From assembly GCA_027294455.1 (NCBI GenBank), contig JAPULZ010000204.1, forward strand, positions 36,050-100,049: a stretch of 64,000 nucleotides of DNA. The letters are read 5' to 3'. Source of the stretch: Gemmatimonadota bacterium (GTDB lineage Bacteria; Gemmatimonadota; Gemmatimonadetes; Gemmatimonadales; GWC2-71-9). The position numbers and the translations under genes are program-made. Under the pieces are notes generated by a model. It made no database searches. It was not told the origin of the DNA and was given only the letters and a program-made list of their open reading frames with translations. Shown in pieces: positions 34,275 to 43,798 of this stretch; the stretch's first letter is position 1, and each line of letters starts with the position of its first letter.

Positions 34275-35269
34275 TGCTGCGACTCCCGAGCTTCAGCTAT
34301 CTCCGTCCGTCCACCCTCGCAGAGGCGCTGGCCATGAAGCGGGACGCGGGACCCGACGGCATGTATGTGGCGGGTGGCACCGACCTGTATCCCAACATGA
34401 AGCGCCGTCACCAAGACCCCCGCACCGTGATTGCGTTGTCGGGGATCCCGTCGCTTGGGGGAGTCACACCGGCGGAGAACGGGACTACCGTGCTCGGATC
34501 GAGTCTCACGCTGACGGAGATCGAGCGCCACCCGAGGCTTCGCCAGCACTACGCCGCCGTCGCCGGGGCCGCGGAATCCGTGAGCACACCGCTGCTCCGC
34601 AACATGGGCACGCTGGGTGGCAACCTCTGCCTCGATACACGCTGCAACTACTACAATCAATCCCATGAATGGCGGAAGGCCATCGACTTTTGCATGAAGA
34701 AGGACGGAGAGATCTGCTGGGTGGCGCCGAGCAGTCCGCGCTGTTGGGCCGTCTCCTCCAGCGACGTGGCACCGGTGATGGTCGCCCTCGGCGCGCGGTA
34801 CCGCGTCGCGGGCCACGACGGCGAGCGCGTGGTGGCCGCCGGCGATTTCTACCACGACGATGGCATGGCCTATCTCACCAAGGGCCCCGACGAGATTCTG
34901 ACGGGAGTGCACCTTCCGGCACCGAACGGATGGGATGCCACGTACTGGAAACTCCGCCGGCGGGGTTCCTTCGACTTCCCGGTGCTTGGTGTGGCGGCGT
35001 GGATCGAGTGGGACGGCACGCGGGTGCGCAACGCCCGGATCGTGCTCGGCGGGGTGGCGAGCTACCCGCGACCCATGGACGAGGCCGGAGCCGCCATCAT
35101 CGACACCACCCTGGACGACGACACCATTGCGGCCGCGGCGCAGGCCGCCTTCCGGCCGGCCAAGCCGATGGACAACACCGATTTCGGCCTGGCCTGGCGC
35201 AAAGAAATGACGCGCCACTATGTGCGCGGCGCCCTCGAGGAACTGCGATCACGACGCCAGGGTCTCTAG
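34274..35269 (+). CDS. FAD subunit with extra [4Fe-4S] loop, HcrB-like
   Basis: A 331-residue FAD-binding subunit. AGGTDLYPNMK and TLGGNLCLDTRC are the flavin motifs. An inserted loop holds Cys124, 140, 148 and 157 with spacing C-x15-C-x7-C-x8-C. As I recall, the [4Fe-4S] ligands of Thauera HcrB (Cys122, 138, 146, 155) have this same spacing, and ordinary xanthine dehydrogenase flavin subunits lack them. The extra cluster lets low-potential electrons enter for reductive dehydroxylation. The ATG shares a base with the previous stop. Its 3' end overlaps the convergent padR gene by 21 bases. Confidence 0.9.
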   Translation: MLRLPSFSYLRPSTLAEALAMKRDAGPDGMYVAGGTDLYPNMKRRHQDPRTVIALSGIPSLGGVTPAENGTTVLGSSLTLTEIERHPRLRQHYAAVAGAAESVSTPLLRNMGTLGGNLCLDTRCNYYNQSHEWRKAIDFCMKKDGEICWVAPSSPRCWAVSSSDVAPVMVALGARYRVAGHDGERVVAAGDFYHDDGMAYLTKGPDEILTGVHLPAPNGWDATYWKLRRRGSFDFPVLGVAAWIEWDGTRVRNARIVLGGVASYPRPMDEAGAAIIDTTLDDDTIAAAAQAAFRPAKPMDNTDFGLAWRKEMTRHYVRGALEELRSRRQGL

Positions 35270-35803
35270 CTCCTTCAAGGCGTCCTCCAGCACCTCGACG
35301 ATCTTCTGCCGCTTCTCGGCGTCTTTGCGCAGCCGCCACGAGCTACGGTAGACCTGACTCACCACGCGACCCACCGCACGGTTCACGTCGGGCATGGGGT
35401 CGCCAACGAGATGATCGATCATCTCGTCGATCCGGTCGAAGATGTCCTCGACGCTGGATTTGTTCTCTTCCAGAAACTGCCTTCCCGCGTCGGTGATGAC
35501 GTACACCTTCTTCCCCTCGCGATCCTCCGCCTTCACCAATCCTTCGTCATCCAACCACTGCAGGGTGGGATAGACCGTGCCGGGTGACGGCCTGTAGCAG
35601 CCGTGGGTCTGCTCTTCCAGAGCCTTCATGACCTCGTAGCCGTGCATCGGCTTGTCCTGCAGCAAGCGCAGGATCACGTACTTCATGTCGCCCGATCCGA
35701 ACCACGGCCGACCCCGGCCCCGAGGCCGGCGCCTTCCCCGACACCCGACCCGGAACCAGTCGTCGAGATCGAACTCAAACCCCCAAAAATCATTTGCCTT
35801 CAT
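35249..35803 (-). CDS. PadR-family transcriptional regulator
   Basis: A 184-residue regulator with an N-terminal Arg-rich extension (about 20-40), a PadR winged helix (residues 40-110: KYVILRLLQDKPMHGYEVMK and SPGTVYPTLQWLDDEGLV), and a C-terminal dimerisation helix. PadR proteins repress detoxification and aromatic acid genes until a ligand binds. GGAGG lies six bases before the ATG at 35803, which is preferred to the one at 35821. A 48-bp palindrome sits just upstream and is the probable operator. It lies tail to tail with the HCR-type operon. Confidence 0.92.
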   Translation of the reverse strand: MKANDFWGFEFDLDDWFRVGCRGRRRPRGRGRPWFGSGDMKYVILRLLQDKPMHGYEVMKALEEQTHGCYRPSPGTVYPTLQWLDDEGLVKAEDREGKKVYVITDAGRQFLEENKSSVEDIFDRIDEMIDHLVGDPMPDVNRAVGRVVSQVYRSSWRLRKDAEKRQKIVEVLEDALKELETLAS

Positions 35804-35820
35804 CGTTGTCCTCCGTTTCA

Positions 35821-35868
35821 CGATATATCTTACGATATATCTTATAAGATATATCGTAAGATATATCG
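35821..35868. promoter_or_regulatory. perfect 48-bp palindrome, probable PadR operator
   Basis: The sequence is two tandem copies of CGATATATCTTA followed by two tandem copies of its complement TAAGATATATCG, giving 24-base arms with no mismatch and no spacer. It ends 17 bases before the padR start, next to the ribosome site. It is AT-rich in a GC-rich context and holds TATAAG-like promoter elements. PadR proteins are known to bind palindromes in their own promoters, so autoregulation by two dimers is the natural reading. Confidence 0.85.
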
Positions 35869-35909
35869 GAAAATGTTCCCGGTCAACCTACCGGCGAGGA
35901 CAGGACGGC

Positions 35910-35943
35910 AAAAAAAAGGGGGGGGTGAGTCACCTCGCCCCCC
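35910..35943 (-). terminator. intrinsic terminator for the PDZ protein gene
   Basis: On the minus strand a stem of six G-C pairs plus three more pairs with a short loop (35920-35943) is followed by eight T (35910-35917). It lies 26 bases after the stop of the double-PDZ gene, in the correct orientation to end the sigma/anti-sigma/PDZ transcript before the padR promoter. Confidence 0.7.
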
Positions 35944-35968
35944 TGGACCCTTCACGGTTCCTGGCCGG

Positions 35969-36949
35969 CTAGAACCGCCGGCCGTCCCTGTCGAACCTCA
36001 AGAAATTAAAGGAGTGATCGTCGCGCTCCGGCACCACCACCGCGATCGTCATCCGATTCCGGTCCCGCATGATCTCCAGATTGACGGTTTCCCCGGACTC
36101 GTAGGAGCGCAGGAGCCTCAGCGCCCGGGACGGGGTGCGGGGATCCCGCCCGTCGATGGAGAGGATCACGTCCCCGCTCACGAGCGCCACCGCGTCATCG
36201 TCCGGCGGATGGATGACCAAGACCCCCTCGCTGGCCCCGAAATAGCGCCCCAGGTCTTCGTTCAAGCTCACGAGCTCGATGTCGGACCAGAGGTCCCCGA
36301 ACATGCTGATGATCGTCAAGTCCCCACCGCGGCTACGGAAGTTCACCTGGGGGACGCGCACGTCCACCCGGGGCATGGCCCAGGCAACGCCCCCCGGACT
36401 GGTGAAGCCGAAGGAACCGGCCCAGATGTCGCCCTCGCCCAGCGTCACCATGGTGCTGTGCGTCTGGCCGTCCCGCTGATACTCCACCGTCACCTCGTCG
36501 TCGGGTTCGTGCTCCCGAATGAGGTCGATCAGCTTCTTGGCCGGCTCGGACTCGTCGCGGTCCGCCGCGGGATACCGGCCGGCCAGCTGCTCGCCGTCGA
36601 AGGAGGTGATGATGTCACCCCCCTCGAGGCCTGCCTCGGCCGCCGGGCCCCTGGATGTTACGGATTCCAGGAGCGCACCGATGTCGTCCGTGGACTCGTT
36701 GGCCGCGGTTTGCACGAACACGCCGAGCTGGGCCCGGTTGGTAGAAAACGTGACGACACCCGGGCCCAAGAACCCCGTCTGGCGCCGGAGCCCTCTCAGC
36801 TCCCGTTCGATGTCGCGCAGTTGTTCGCGCACGTCGCGCTCCTGCCGCTCCAGTTCACGCCGCCGCTCCCGCTCCTGTGCGGCAGCGGGGAGAACACCGA
36901 TCCCGATGGCCAGCGCAGCGAGCGTCAATATGCTTCTTGTCTTGTTCAT
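35969..36949 (-). CDS. periplasmic protein with coiled coil and two PDZ domains
   Basis: A 326-residue exported protein. A signal peptide ends near PAAAQ25. A charged coiled coil (about 26-57, repeated RE/LE heptads) follows, then PDZ1 (about 75-165, LESVTSRGPAAEAGLEGGDI) and PDZ2 (about 225-312, PDDDAVALVSGDVILSIDG). No protease triad is present. It follows a sigma/anti-sigma pair by 34 bases, so it may sense misfolded envelope proteins or scaffold the anti-sigma cleavage; this is inferred from position. A terminator follows. Confidence 0.82.
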   Translation of the reverse strand: MNKTRSILTLAALAIGIGVLPAAAQERERRRELERQERDVREQLRDIERELRGLRRQTGFLGPGVVTFSTNRAQLGVFVQTAANESTDDIGALLESVTSRGPAAEAGLEGGDIITSFDGEQLAGRYPAADRDESEPAKKLIDLIREHEPDDEVTVEYQRDGQTHSTMVTLGEGDIWAGSFGFTSPGGVAWAMPRVDVRVPQVNFRSRGGDLTIISMFGDLWSDIELVSLNEDLGRYFGASEGVLVIHPPDDDAVALVSGDVILSIDGRDPRTPSRALRLLRSYESGETVNLEIMRDRNRMTIAVVVPERDDHSFNFLRFDRDGRRF

Positions 36950-36983
36950 GGTTTTCTCTCCCAGTTCGTTGCGCGCCGACCCG

Positions 36984-37571
36984 TCAAAACCCCATCAGGA
37001 TCACGGGGGACGTTTGGACGTTGACCAACGCGTCCATCAAATCGACTCGTTCCTGCCACAAGATGATCAGGCGTTCTCGCGAAGCCTGTCGCTGCCGTGC
37101 TTCGGCGAATTGGAACTCTAGCAGCGAGAGGCGATCTTCCAACGCCGCCATGGCGCCGGCCACACGACCGTTGATGACGCGCCGTCCCGGATGCATATCG
37201 CGCAGCGCCTCTTCGAGCATCTGCGCTTCGGTTACCAATTCCGCCAGCGGATCCGGACCCTGCGCCGCCGGCGCCATCAGCCGACCAACGCCCATGGTGA
37301 GCGCCACCGACGCGGCTGCCGCCACCGTCAGCCATCCTCCAAACTTGCGCCGCCGCTGCGCGCGCTCACCCATCACCTGTCCCCGCACCACTTCCCACCG
37401 ATCGCGAGGCGGCGTGAGCGCCGGAAGGGCCTTGAGCTTCGCCACGCGCTGGTGCAACCGTTCCAGCTCCTCGCAGCATTCCTCGCATTCGTCCAGATGG
37501 CGGAGCGCCCCCTGAGACCCTTCGCCTTCGCGAATCGCGAGTAATTCGTCGATGGTGCAGTGAATCATCAT
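36984..37571 (-). CDS. zinc-finger anti-sigma factor
   Basis: A 195-residue membrane anti-sigma factor. The cytoplasmic ZAS domain has the HxxxCxxC motif His25, Cys29, Cys32. A single membrane helix spans about 77-97. The periplasmic part (about 100-195) is helical with heptad-like charge pattern (QMLEEALRDM, LSLLEFQFAEARQRQ). It should bind the sigma factor encoded upstream and release it on stress. Its ATG overlaps the sigma stop by 4 bases, which supports the start at 37571. Confidence 0.88.
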   Translation of the reverse strand: MMIHCTIDELLAIREGEGSQGALRHLDECEECCEELERLHQRVAKLKALPALTPPRDRWEVVRGQVMGERAQRRRKFGGWLTVAAAASVALTMGVGRLMAPAAQGPDPLAELVTEAQMLEEALRDMHPGRRVINGRVAGAMAALEDRLSLLEFQFAEARQRQASRERLIILWQERVDLMDALVNVQTSPVILMGF

Positions 37572-38113
37572 AGCGACTCCTCGCCGAGCCACTGACGCAG
37601 CCGCGCGTGTGCGCGCGACAGCTGGGACTTCGAAAAGCTCACACTCTTGCCCATCAGCTCGGCTATGTCTTCGTGCGTGTAGCCCTCCACATCGTGCAAC
37701 CACACCACGGCCCGGGACGTCGCGGACAGGCGCTCCATGGCAGACTCCATATCCATGCGCAGACCCACATCGTCGCCGCGTTTCTCCGGAGCTGCCTCCT
37801 CGAACAGCTCATCGGTATCCCGATACTTGGCACTCCGGATCTTCATGAGGGCCTTGCTCGCGGCGATCCGCTTGATCCACGCCGTGAGGCTTCCCGCCCC
37901 GGCCCCCCGGAACCTCCCGATGCTGCGGCAAATCTCCAGGAACGCCTCCTGCATGGCATCCTCGCCATCCTCCGGCGTCCGGCATATCCGCCTGGTGACG
38001 GTGTAGACCGTCCCCTCGTAGGCCCGGTAGACGCCCTCTAAAGCATTGATATCACCAGCTTTAGCTAGCTGAATCGCGATATCGTCGATGGCGGCGATCG
38101 AGGCGTCGGTCAT
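37568..38113 (-). CDS. ECF-type RNA polymerase sigma factor
   Basis: A 181-residue ECF sigma factor. Region 2 has EDGEDAMQEAFLEICRSIG and GSLTAWIKRIAASKALM. Region 4 has LSATSRAVVWLHDVEGYTHE and a SFSKSQLSRAHARLRQWLG recognition helix. It heads a three-gene operon with the zinc anti-sigma and the PDZ protein. Upstream, a GGAACT (38152-38157, minus strand) could be an ECF-type -35, and TATACT close to the ATG a housekeeping -10; neither is certain. The gap 38114-38288 holds no gene, only a tandem 9-base repeat. Confidence 0.9.
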   Translation of the reverse strand: MTDASIAAIDDIAIQLAKAGDINALEGVYRAYEGTVYTVTRRICRTPEDGEDAMQEAFLEICRSIGRFRGAGAGSLTAWIKRIAASKALMKIRSAKYRDTDELFEEAAPEKRGDDVGLRMDMESAMERLSATSRAVVWLHDVEGYTHEDIAELMGKSVSFSKSQLSRAHARLRQWLGEESL

Positions 38114-38288
38114 GTCAAGAGTATAGATGCCCTATTGGGCGTTGTGGTCGCAGTTCCGGCTCCACCCAACCCCGCCCAAGTCCATCGCGCATCCACGCAG
38201 AGGGGGTTGGGTAGAAGGGACTGAGTACTCTGAGTACTGGATACCTGGGGGTGAAAGGGCGTGAGGACTGTCCACCGGGGGAAGGGGA

Positions 38289-39131
38289 CTAAGGGGTTAT
38301 GTGCTTATAGAGCACGCGGATCATCCGGTACGCCGCGGGATACTCGTCCACGGTGTACCGCAGGGTGCGGGGTCCAGTGCGCTCCAACCAAGGGATCCCT
38401 TCCGTGATGTCGGCATAAAGGGGGGTGGAGTACTCGAACTCCACCGTGAACGGCGGGCGGAGTGTGGGCTGGGTAGGGGCGGCGGCTCGCACGGCATCCG
38501 CCACGCCGCGGCGTATGGCGGCCGTGGCCGAATCGGGGGAGAGAGTCCTCACGGCCCGGTTCCAGATTCCGGTTTTCACGGCCACGCCCGGGAGACCGGG
38601 GATGAGACCTTGCATCTCCGCCACCGCCAGGCTGTCACCGCTCACGAAGACCACGGGGACACGGTACCAGGCCGCGTACAGGGCGTTCATCCCGCCTTCG
38701 CCCACCGAGACGCCGTTGATCCGCAGATCGGCGGTGCGGCCGGAGCCCGTATGGGCCGCAAATCCGCCCAGGCTCCCCGCCTTGCCATGGTAGCCGATGA
38801 ACATCACGGCGGTGAACGTGCCGTCCAATCCCTGCATCATGCCGTACGGCTTGAGGTTGCCGCGCAGGAGCGTGACACGGGGATCCAGGGCGTCCTGTAG
38901 CAGGTTGTTGTGGCCACCATGGGCATCGTTCACGACGACCCGCGTCGCACCCGCATCGAACGCCCCGGCGATGGCCGCGTTGACCTCTGCGGTCATGAGC
39001 CGCCTGCCCATGGGATCGTCGGTGGCGCTGATACCGGCCACCCCTTCCATGTCCGCCGAGATGTATACGGACTGGGCGGCGAGTGCCCACCCCAGGAACG
39101 ACAAAGCCAGGGCGAATAGTGTTACACGCAT
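38289..39131 (-). CDS. M55 D-aminopeptidase, DppA-like, exported
   Basis: 280 residues. A short signal peptide (LFALALSFLGWALAAQ) precedes an M55 zinc peptidase domain. The metal-binding motifs are SADMEGVAG, VVNDAHGGHNNL, FIGYHGKAG and AAHTGSG, all as in DppA, the D-Ala-specific enzyme. It may clear D-amino-acid peptides from peptidoglycan turnover. DppA of Bacillus is cytoplasmic, whereas the leader here suggests the periplasm. AGAGGA lies seven bases before the ATG. Confidence 0.88.
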   Translation of the reverse strand: MRVTLFALALSFLGWALAAQSVYISADMEGVAGISATDDPMGRRLMTAEVNAAIAGAFDAGATRVVVNDAHGGHNNLLQDALDPRVTLLRGNLKPYGMMQGLDGTFTAVMFIGYHGKAGSLGGFAAHTGSGRTADLRINGVSVGEGGMNALYAAWYRVPVVFVSGDSLAVAEMQGLIPGLPGVAVKTGIWNRAVRTLSPDSATAAIRRGVADAVRAAAPTQPTLRPPFTVEFEYSTPLYADITEGIPWLERTGPRTLRYTVDEYPAAYRMIRVLYKHITP

Positions 39132-39154
39132 GGTCGGTCCTCTGATTGGATCGC

Positions 39155-41608
39155 TCAGCCGACGACGATATTGATGAGCCGGCCGGGGACGAAAATCATC
39201 TTCTTCACTTCCTTGCCCGCTACGTGCTTCTTGACCCCGTCATCAGCCAGCGCTAACGCTCGCGCATCCTCCTCCGACACATCCGCCGCCGCTGTGATGC
39301 GTGCGCGCACGCGGCCGTTAACCTGGACCACGAGCTCGATCTCTTCCTCGCGGGCGAGGGTCTCATCGAACGTCGGCCACCGCCGCGAAGAGACGCCACC
39401 CTCATGCCCCAGACGCTCCGAGCACTCTTCGGCGAGAAACGGCGCAAACGGCGAGAGCATGGTCACCAGCGGCTCGATCGCACGCGACGGTACCGGTGCG
39501 TCGTCACCGTCCGGAAACTGCGCCCGCAGCGTATTCAAGTACTCCATCAACGCCGAGATCGCCGTATTGTATCGCAGCCCATCGATGTCGTCGGTCACCT
39601 TGCGGATCGTCTGATGGAGTTTTCGCTCCACAACGTCCGGCAAGTCCGTCCCATTGGATCCCCCGGTCCGGCCCACGGCATTCCACACCTTGTCGAGAAA
39701 GCGGCGAATGCCCGCGATGCCTTCATCGCGAAAGTCCCCGCCCTCTTCATACGGACCGAGAAACATGAGGTACATGCGGAAGGTGTCGGCGCCCCAGCGA
39801 TCGACGTATTGATCGGGGATGACGACGTTGCCCAGGGACTTGGACATCTTCGCGCCGTCGTGCACGATGGTGCCGTGAGCCCGGAACCGACGATACGGTT
39901 CTTCGAAGTCGAGGTGCCCGAGATCGTGCAACACCATCGTGATGAAGCGCGAGTACATCAGGTGGAGCACGGCGTGCTCATTGCCGCCGATGTATTGCGC
40001 CACGGGAAGCCACCGCTTCGTCAGTTCCTGATCGAACGGCCTGTCGGCGAAGTCGCTGGACGGATACCGGATGAAGTACCAGGACGAATCGAGAAACGTG
40101 TCCGACACGTCGGTTTCCCGCCTGGCGGCCTTGCCGCACTCGGGGCAAGGCACGTGGTACCACTCCTCGTGGCGCGCCAGGGGTGACACCCCGCTTTCGT
40201 CCGGCCGGAAGTCATCGATGTCCGGGAGCGTGACCGGCAGATCTTCTTCGGGCACGGGCACGATGCCGCAGGCATCACAATAGATGATCGGGATGGGCGG
40301 CCCCCAGTACCGCTGGCGCGAGATGCACCAGTCGTGCAGCCGGTACTGGGTTTGTGCCTTGCCGTGTCCCTGCTCCTCTAACCACTTGGCGACGGCCTCG
40401 ACCGCGGCCCGACACGATTGGCCGTCGAAGCGCCCGCTGTTCACGAGTGTGCCGTCCCACGTGATGACCGGCAGTTTGGCGTCGCCGTCGCCGTCCACTG
40501 GCTCGACCACCTTCACGATGGGGAGACCGTACTTGGTGGCGAACGCGAAATCGCGCTCGTCGTGGGCCGGCACGGCCATGATGGCACCGGTACCGTATTC
40601 CATCAGCACGTAGTCCGCTACCCAGATGGGGATGTCCTCGCCCGTCGCCGGATTGCGAGCGAACGATCCGGTAAACACGCCGGTCTTCTCCTTGCCGCCC
40701 ACCTTGCGCGTCACGAGGTCCATTTCCGACGCCCGCTTGCGGTACGCCTCCACGTCGCCCCGCCGCTGCTGGGTGGTCAAGGCATCCACCGCCGGATGCT
40801 CCGGGGCGAGCACCATGTAGGTCGCACCGAACACGGTGTCGGGCCTCGTCGTGAAGACACGAATCGGATCACCGTCCGGCGTGGCGAACGCGATCTCGGC
40901 ACCCCGGGAACGCCCGATCCAGTTCCGCTGCATGGACAGCGTGGACTCCGACCAATCCATCGTGGCGAGATTGTCGAGCAGCCTGTCGGCGTACTTCGTG
41001 ATGGTGAAGAACCATTGCTCGAGCATGCGCTGGTACACCGTCGTCTCCGGATGCCGCTCGCAGAACCCGTCGATCACCTGCTCGTTGGCGATGACGGTCT
41101 TGCACTCCGGGCACCAGTTGACCGCCGCCTTTTTCCGCACCGCCAGCCCGGCCTTGTAGAGCTGGAGAAAGATCCACTGCGTCCACTTGTAGTACGCGGG
41201 ATCGGTGGTTTGGACCTCGTGATCCCAATCCGCCATGAGCCCGACGCGCTTCAACTGGCGGCGGAACCGCTCGATGTTTCGCGGAATCAATTTGCCGGGA
41301 TGCGTGTTCTGCTTGAGCGCGAAATTCTCCGAGTGGATACCGAATGCGTCGAAACCCAAGGGCTCGAACACGTCGTACCCATGCAACCGTCGCGCGCGGC
41401 CGTGGATGTCGGCGCCCACGAACGCAAAGACATTCCCCACGTGCAGCCCTTCCGCGGAGGGGTAGGGGAACATCATCAAGTTGTAGTACGGCCTCTTGGC
41501 ATGGACCAGGTCGGTCGCGTTGGTCTTCCGCTCATCCCACCGTCGGAGCCACTTCTCCTCAATGGCCGCCGGGTCGTATGCCACGGGCTCGCTGGATGAT
41601 CCGCTCAT
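39155..41608 (-). CDS. leuS: leucyl-tRNA synthetase
   Basis: An 817-residue class I synthetase charging tRNA-Leu. The HIGH motif appears as HVGN after FPYPSAEGL. The zinc-ribbon and editing (CP1) domains follow, the latter with TRPDTVFGATYMVLAPEHP. A second CxxC pair lies near CDACGIVPVP. The KMSKS loop is KMSKSLGNVV. The anticodon and C-terminal domains complete it (VQVNGRVRARI). No clear ribosome site precedes the ATG. The 60-base gap to the divergent chemoreceptor gene must hold both promoters. Confidence 0.97.
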   Translation of the reverse strand: MSGSSSEPVAYDPAAIEEKWLRRWDERKTNATDLVHAKRPYYNLMMFPYPSAEGLHVGNVFAFVGADIHGRARRLHGYDVFEPLGFDAFGIHSENFALKQNTHPGKLIPRNIERFRRQLKRVGLMADWDHEVQTTDPAYYKWTQWIFLQLYKAGLAVRKKAAVNWCPECKTVIANEQVIDGFCERHPETTVYQRMLEQWFFTITKYADRLLDNLATMDWSESTLSMQRNWIGRSRGAEIAFATPDGDPIRVFTTRPDTVFGATYMVLAPEHPAVDALTTQQRRGDVEAYRKRASEMDLVTRKVGGKEKTGVFTGSFARNPATGEDIPIWVADYVLMEYGTGAIMAVPAHDERDFAFATKYGLPIVKVVEPVDGDGDAKLPVITWDGTLVNSGRFDGQSCRAAVEAVAKWLEEQGHGKAQTQYRLHDWCISRQRYWGPPIPIIYCDACGIVPVPEEDLPVTLPDIDDFRPDESGVSPLARHEEWYHVPCPECGKAARRETDVSDTFLDSSWYFIRYPSSDFADRPFDQELTKRWLPVAQYIGGNEHAVLHLMYSRFITMVLHDLGHLDFEEPYRRFRAHGTIVHDGAKMSKSLGNVVIPDQYVDRWGADTFRMYLMFLGPYEEGGDFRDEGIAGIRRFLDKVWNAVGRTGGSNGTDLPDVVERKLHQTIRKVTDDIDGLRYNTAISALMEYLNTLRAQFPDGDDAPVPSRAIEPLVTMLSPFAPFLAEECSERLGHEGGVSSRRWPTFDETLAREEEIELVVQVNGRVRARITAAADVSEEDARALALADDGVKKHVAGKEVKKMIFVPGRLINIVVG

Positions 41609-41668
41609 AATGGCGCGAAATCTACCACAGCTTGCTCCCCATGACAGCCTTCCCTAGCTTGTGCGCTC

Positions 41669-43798
41669 ATGGCCGGATCGATCTCCAAGCTGCGTACCAC
41701 CATCCTGGTGTCCGGGGTCCCCATCGCCGTCGTCGTGATCGGAGCCATCAGCTATCTCACGACCAGGAATACGATCGCGGAAATGGAACGCACCATCTCC
41801 GACGGGCTCATCGCCGACGGGCTCCGGGCGTCCGCCGTCATCAGCCAGTATCTTCGGGAACGTCGCACCGATGTCGAGCACCTGGCGGCCATGCCGGAGG
41901 TGGTCGGGGCCGCCCGGGCCGCCGGCAACGCCGTCGCACGGCAAGGCCTCGCCCGATTCTCCGTAGCCGAACTGGAAAGCCGGTTCGCCTCAAACCGCAC
42001 CCTGGGCGGCGGACCGGCCTTGCGGGATTACCTCGGCGCCTTTCGGGACCGCACGGACTTCGCCGAGATCCTCTTTACCGAACGCAACGGCTTCACCGTC
42101 GAGGCCACGAACCAGACCTCCGACTTCGTCCAGTCCGACGAAGAGTGGTGGCAGCGGGCAATGGCCGACGGGGCGTTTCAGGGCGCGCCGAGCAAGGATT
42201 CCTCGGCTGGCGTCGTCGCCCTCGATTACTCCGTGTCCATCAACGATCCGGCCGACGGCTCGGTGCTCGGGGTTCTCAAGGGAGTCATCGAGATGTCACG
42301 GCTGTCCCGGCTCTTGGGGGCGGGCGCGGGCACGGTGGGTCTCAGGTTTGAAACCATCGACTCGCTGGGCCGGGTCATCATGACCCCGAACCCCGCCGAT
42401 CTCCTGCAGCCGGCCGAAGATCTGGCATCCATTCCCCGCACCACCCAGCCCGCGGTGGCCACCGTCAGCGTCAACGGTGGTGCAGACCTGGTCGCCTCCG
42501 TCCCGGCTGACAACGGTCGCTGGTGGGTCCTGGCGCGCAGGAATATTGAAACGGCCAACCGGCCGATCACCGCCGTGCGCCGGTCGGCCACGGTGACCGC
42601 GGGCGTTCTCCTCGTCCTCACACTGATCGTCCTGCTGGCGCTCACGAGCTGGATCGACACGCACTTTACCAAGCCCGTCGAGGCCGCGGGTGCGGTGGCG
42701 CGGCGCATCGCCGATGGCGACCTCTCCGTACACGCCGTGGGCGAGGGCGACCGGAACGACGAGGTGTACGAGCTCGTGGTTTCCATCAACAAGATGGTGC
42801 ACGCCCTGAGTTCACTCGTCGGCGCGATCCACACTACGGCGGACGAGTCGGCGGCCATGGCCGAGGAGATCTCCGCCAGCACCCAGCAGATGTCGGCATC
42901 GACGCAGGAGATGGCCAAGACCTGCCAGCACCTCTCCAGCCAGGCGGCAGAACAAGCCAGCATGATCCAGCAGGGCTCATCGGTCGCCAATCGCATCCTG
43001 GAGATTGCCTCCAAGCTGGCCCAAGGCACGCGCACCGCGGCATCGCGCAACGCCGCCCTACAAACGGTAGCCGAGCACCACCGCGCCCTGCTCCTGAAGA
43101 GCAGCGACGATCTGTCGCGGCTCACGGAGGACATCGCCCGTGGCGTGGAGGAATCCAGGGCCCTCTCGGACATGTCGCGGGAGATTCAGGAATTCGTGGC
43201 GCAAGCCAAGGCGATCGCCACTCAGACGAACATGCTCTCCCTCAACGCTTCGATCGAGGCCGCCCGGGCCGGAGCGTCGGGGGGCGAGGGACGGGGCTTC
43301 GCCGTGGTGGCGGACGAGGTGCGCAAGCTGGCGACCCAGGCGGCGCGTGCGGCCACGATGACATCGGAGACGGTGGGCAAGGTGCTGAGCACCGTCGAGA
43401 CCACCCGCGAGCGACTCGAGCGCATCGCCGAGGGCAGCTCGTCGGTGCAAGAGATTGCCCAGGCGGCGGCGGCGGGCCTGCAGGAGGTGTCGGAAGCAGC
43501 AGCCAACAATCGCGCCTGGACCGATGAGATCTCGGGTGCCGCCGACCGGGCCCGGGAACTCGTCGAGGACATCACCAAACGACTTCAGGAGATCTCGGGA
43601 CGAACCGATGCCTTCCTGGCAGCGGCGGAGGAGATCGCCGCGTCGTCCCAGCAACAGACGGCATCCACCGAGGAGATCGCCGGCACGGCCGCGCAGCTCG
43701 CCCAGGTCGCCGAGCGCTTGACCTCCAATGTGAGCATGTTCCGGCTACATGGAACTTCGACGGTCGCGGGCAACGGCGACCGCTCCCCCGCCGACTAG
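41669..43798 (+). CDS. methyl-accepting chemotaxis protein with Cache sensor
   Basis: A 709-residue chemoreceptor. One membrane helix (about 10-32), a periplasmic double-Cache-like sensor (about 35-305) and a second helix (about 309-330) are followed by HAMP (332-385) and a long coiled-coil signalling domain. The hairpin tip contains [20 protein letters not shown] and [14 protein letters not shown], the CheA/CheW contact site. Q/E-rich methylation-type helices flank it ([13 protein letters not shown]). No che genes are nearby. Its stop overlaps the convergent serA stop by 4 bases. Confidence 0.93.
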   Translation: MAGSISKLRTTILVSGVPIAVVVIGAISYLTTRNTIAEMERTISDGLIADGLRASAVISQYLRERRTDVEHLAAMPEVVGAARAAGNAVARQGLARFSVAELESRFASNRTLGGGPALRDYLGAFRDRTDFAEILFTERNGFTVEATNQTSDFVQSDEEWWQRAMADGAFQGAPSKDSSAGVVALDYSVSINDPADGSVLGVLKGVIEMSRLSRLLGAGAGTVGLRFETIDSLGRVIMTPNPADLLQPAEDLASIPRTTQPAVATVSVNGGADLVASVPADNGRWWVLARRNIETANRPITAVRRSATVTAGVLLVLTLIVLLALTSWIDTHFTKPVEAAGAVARRIADGDLSVHAVGEGDRNDEVYELVVSINKMVHALSSLVGAIHTTADESAAMAEEISASTQQMSASTQEMAKTCQHLSSQAAEQASMIQQGSSVANRILEIASKLAQGTRTAASRNAALQTVAEHHRALLLKSSDDLSRLTEDIARGVEESRALSDMSREIQEFVAQAKAIATQTNMLSLNASIEAARAGASGGEGRGFAVVADEVRKLATQAARAATMTSETVGKVLSTVETTRERLERIAEGSSSVQEIAQAAAAGLQEVSEAAANNRAWTDEISGAADRARELVEDITKRLQEISGRTDAFLAAAEEIAASSQQQTASTEEIAGTAAQLAQVAERLTSNVSMFRLHGTSTVAGNGDRSPAD

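Noticed and set aside
38221..38238. Tandem CTGAGTACT repeat
   Set aside because: Only two copies of 9 bases; it may be a protein site, but nothing else supports it.
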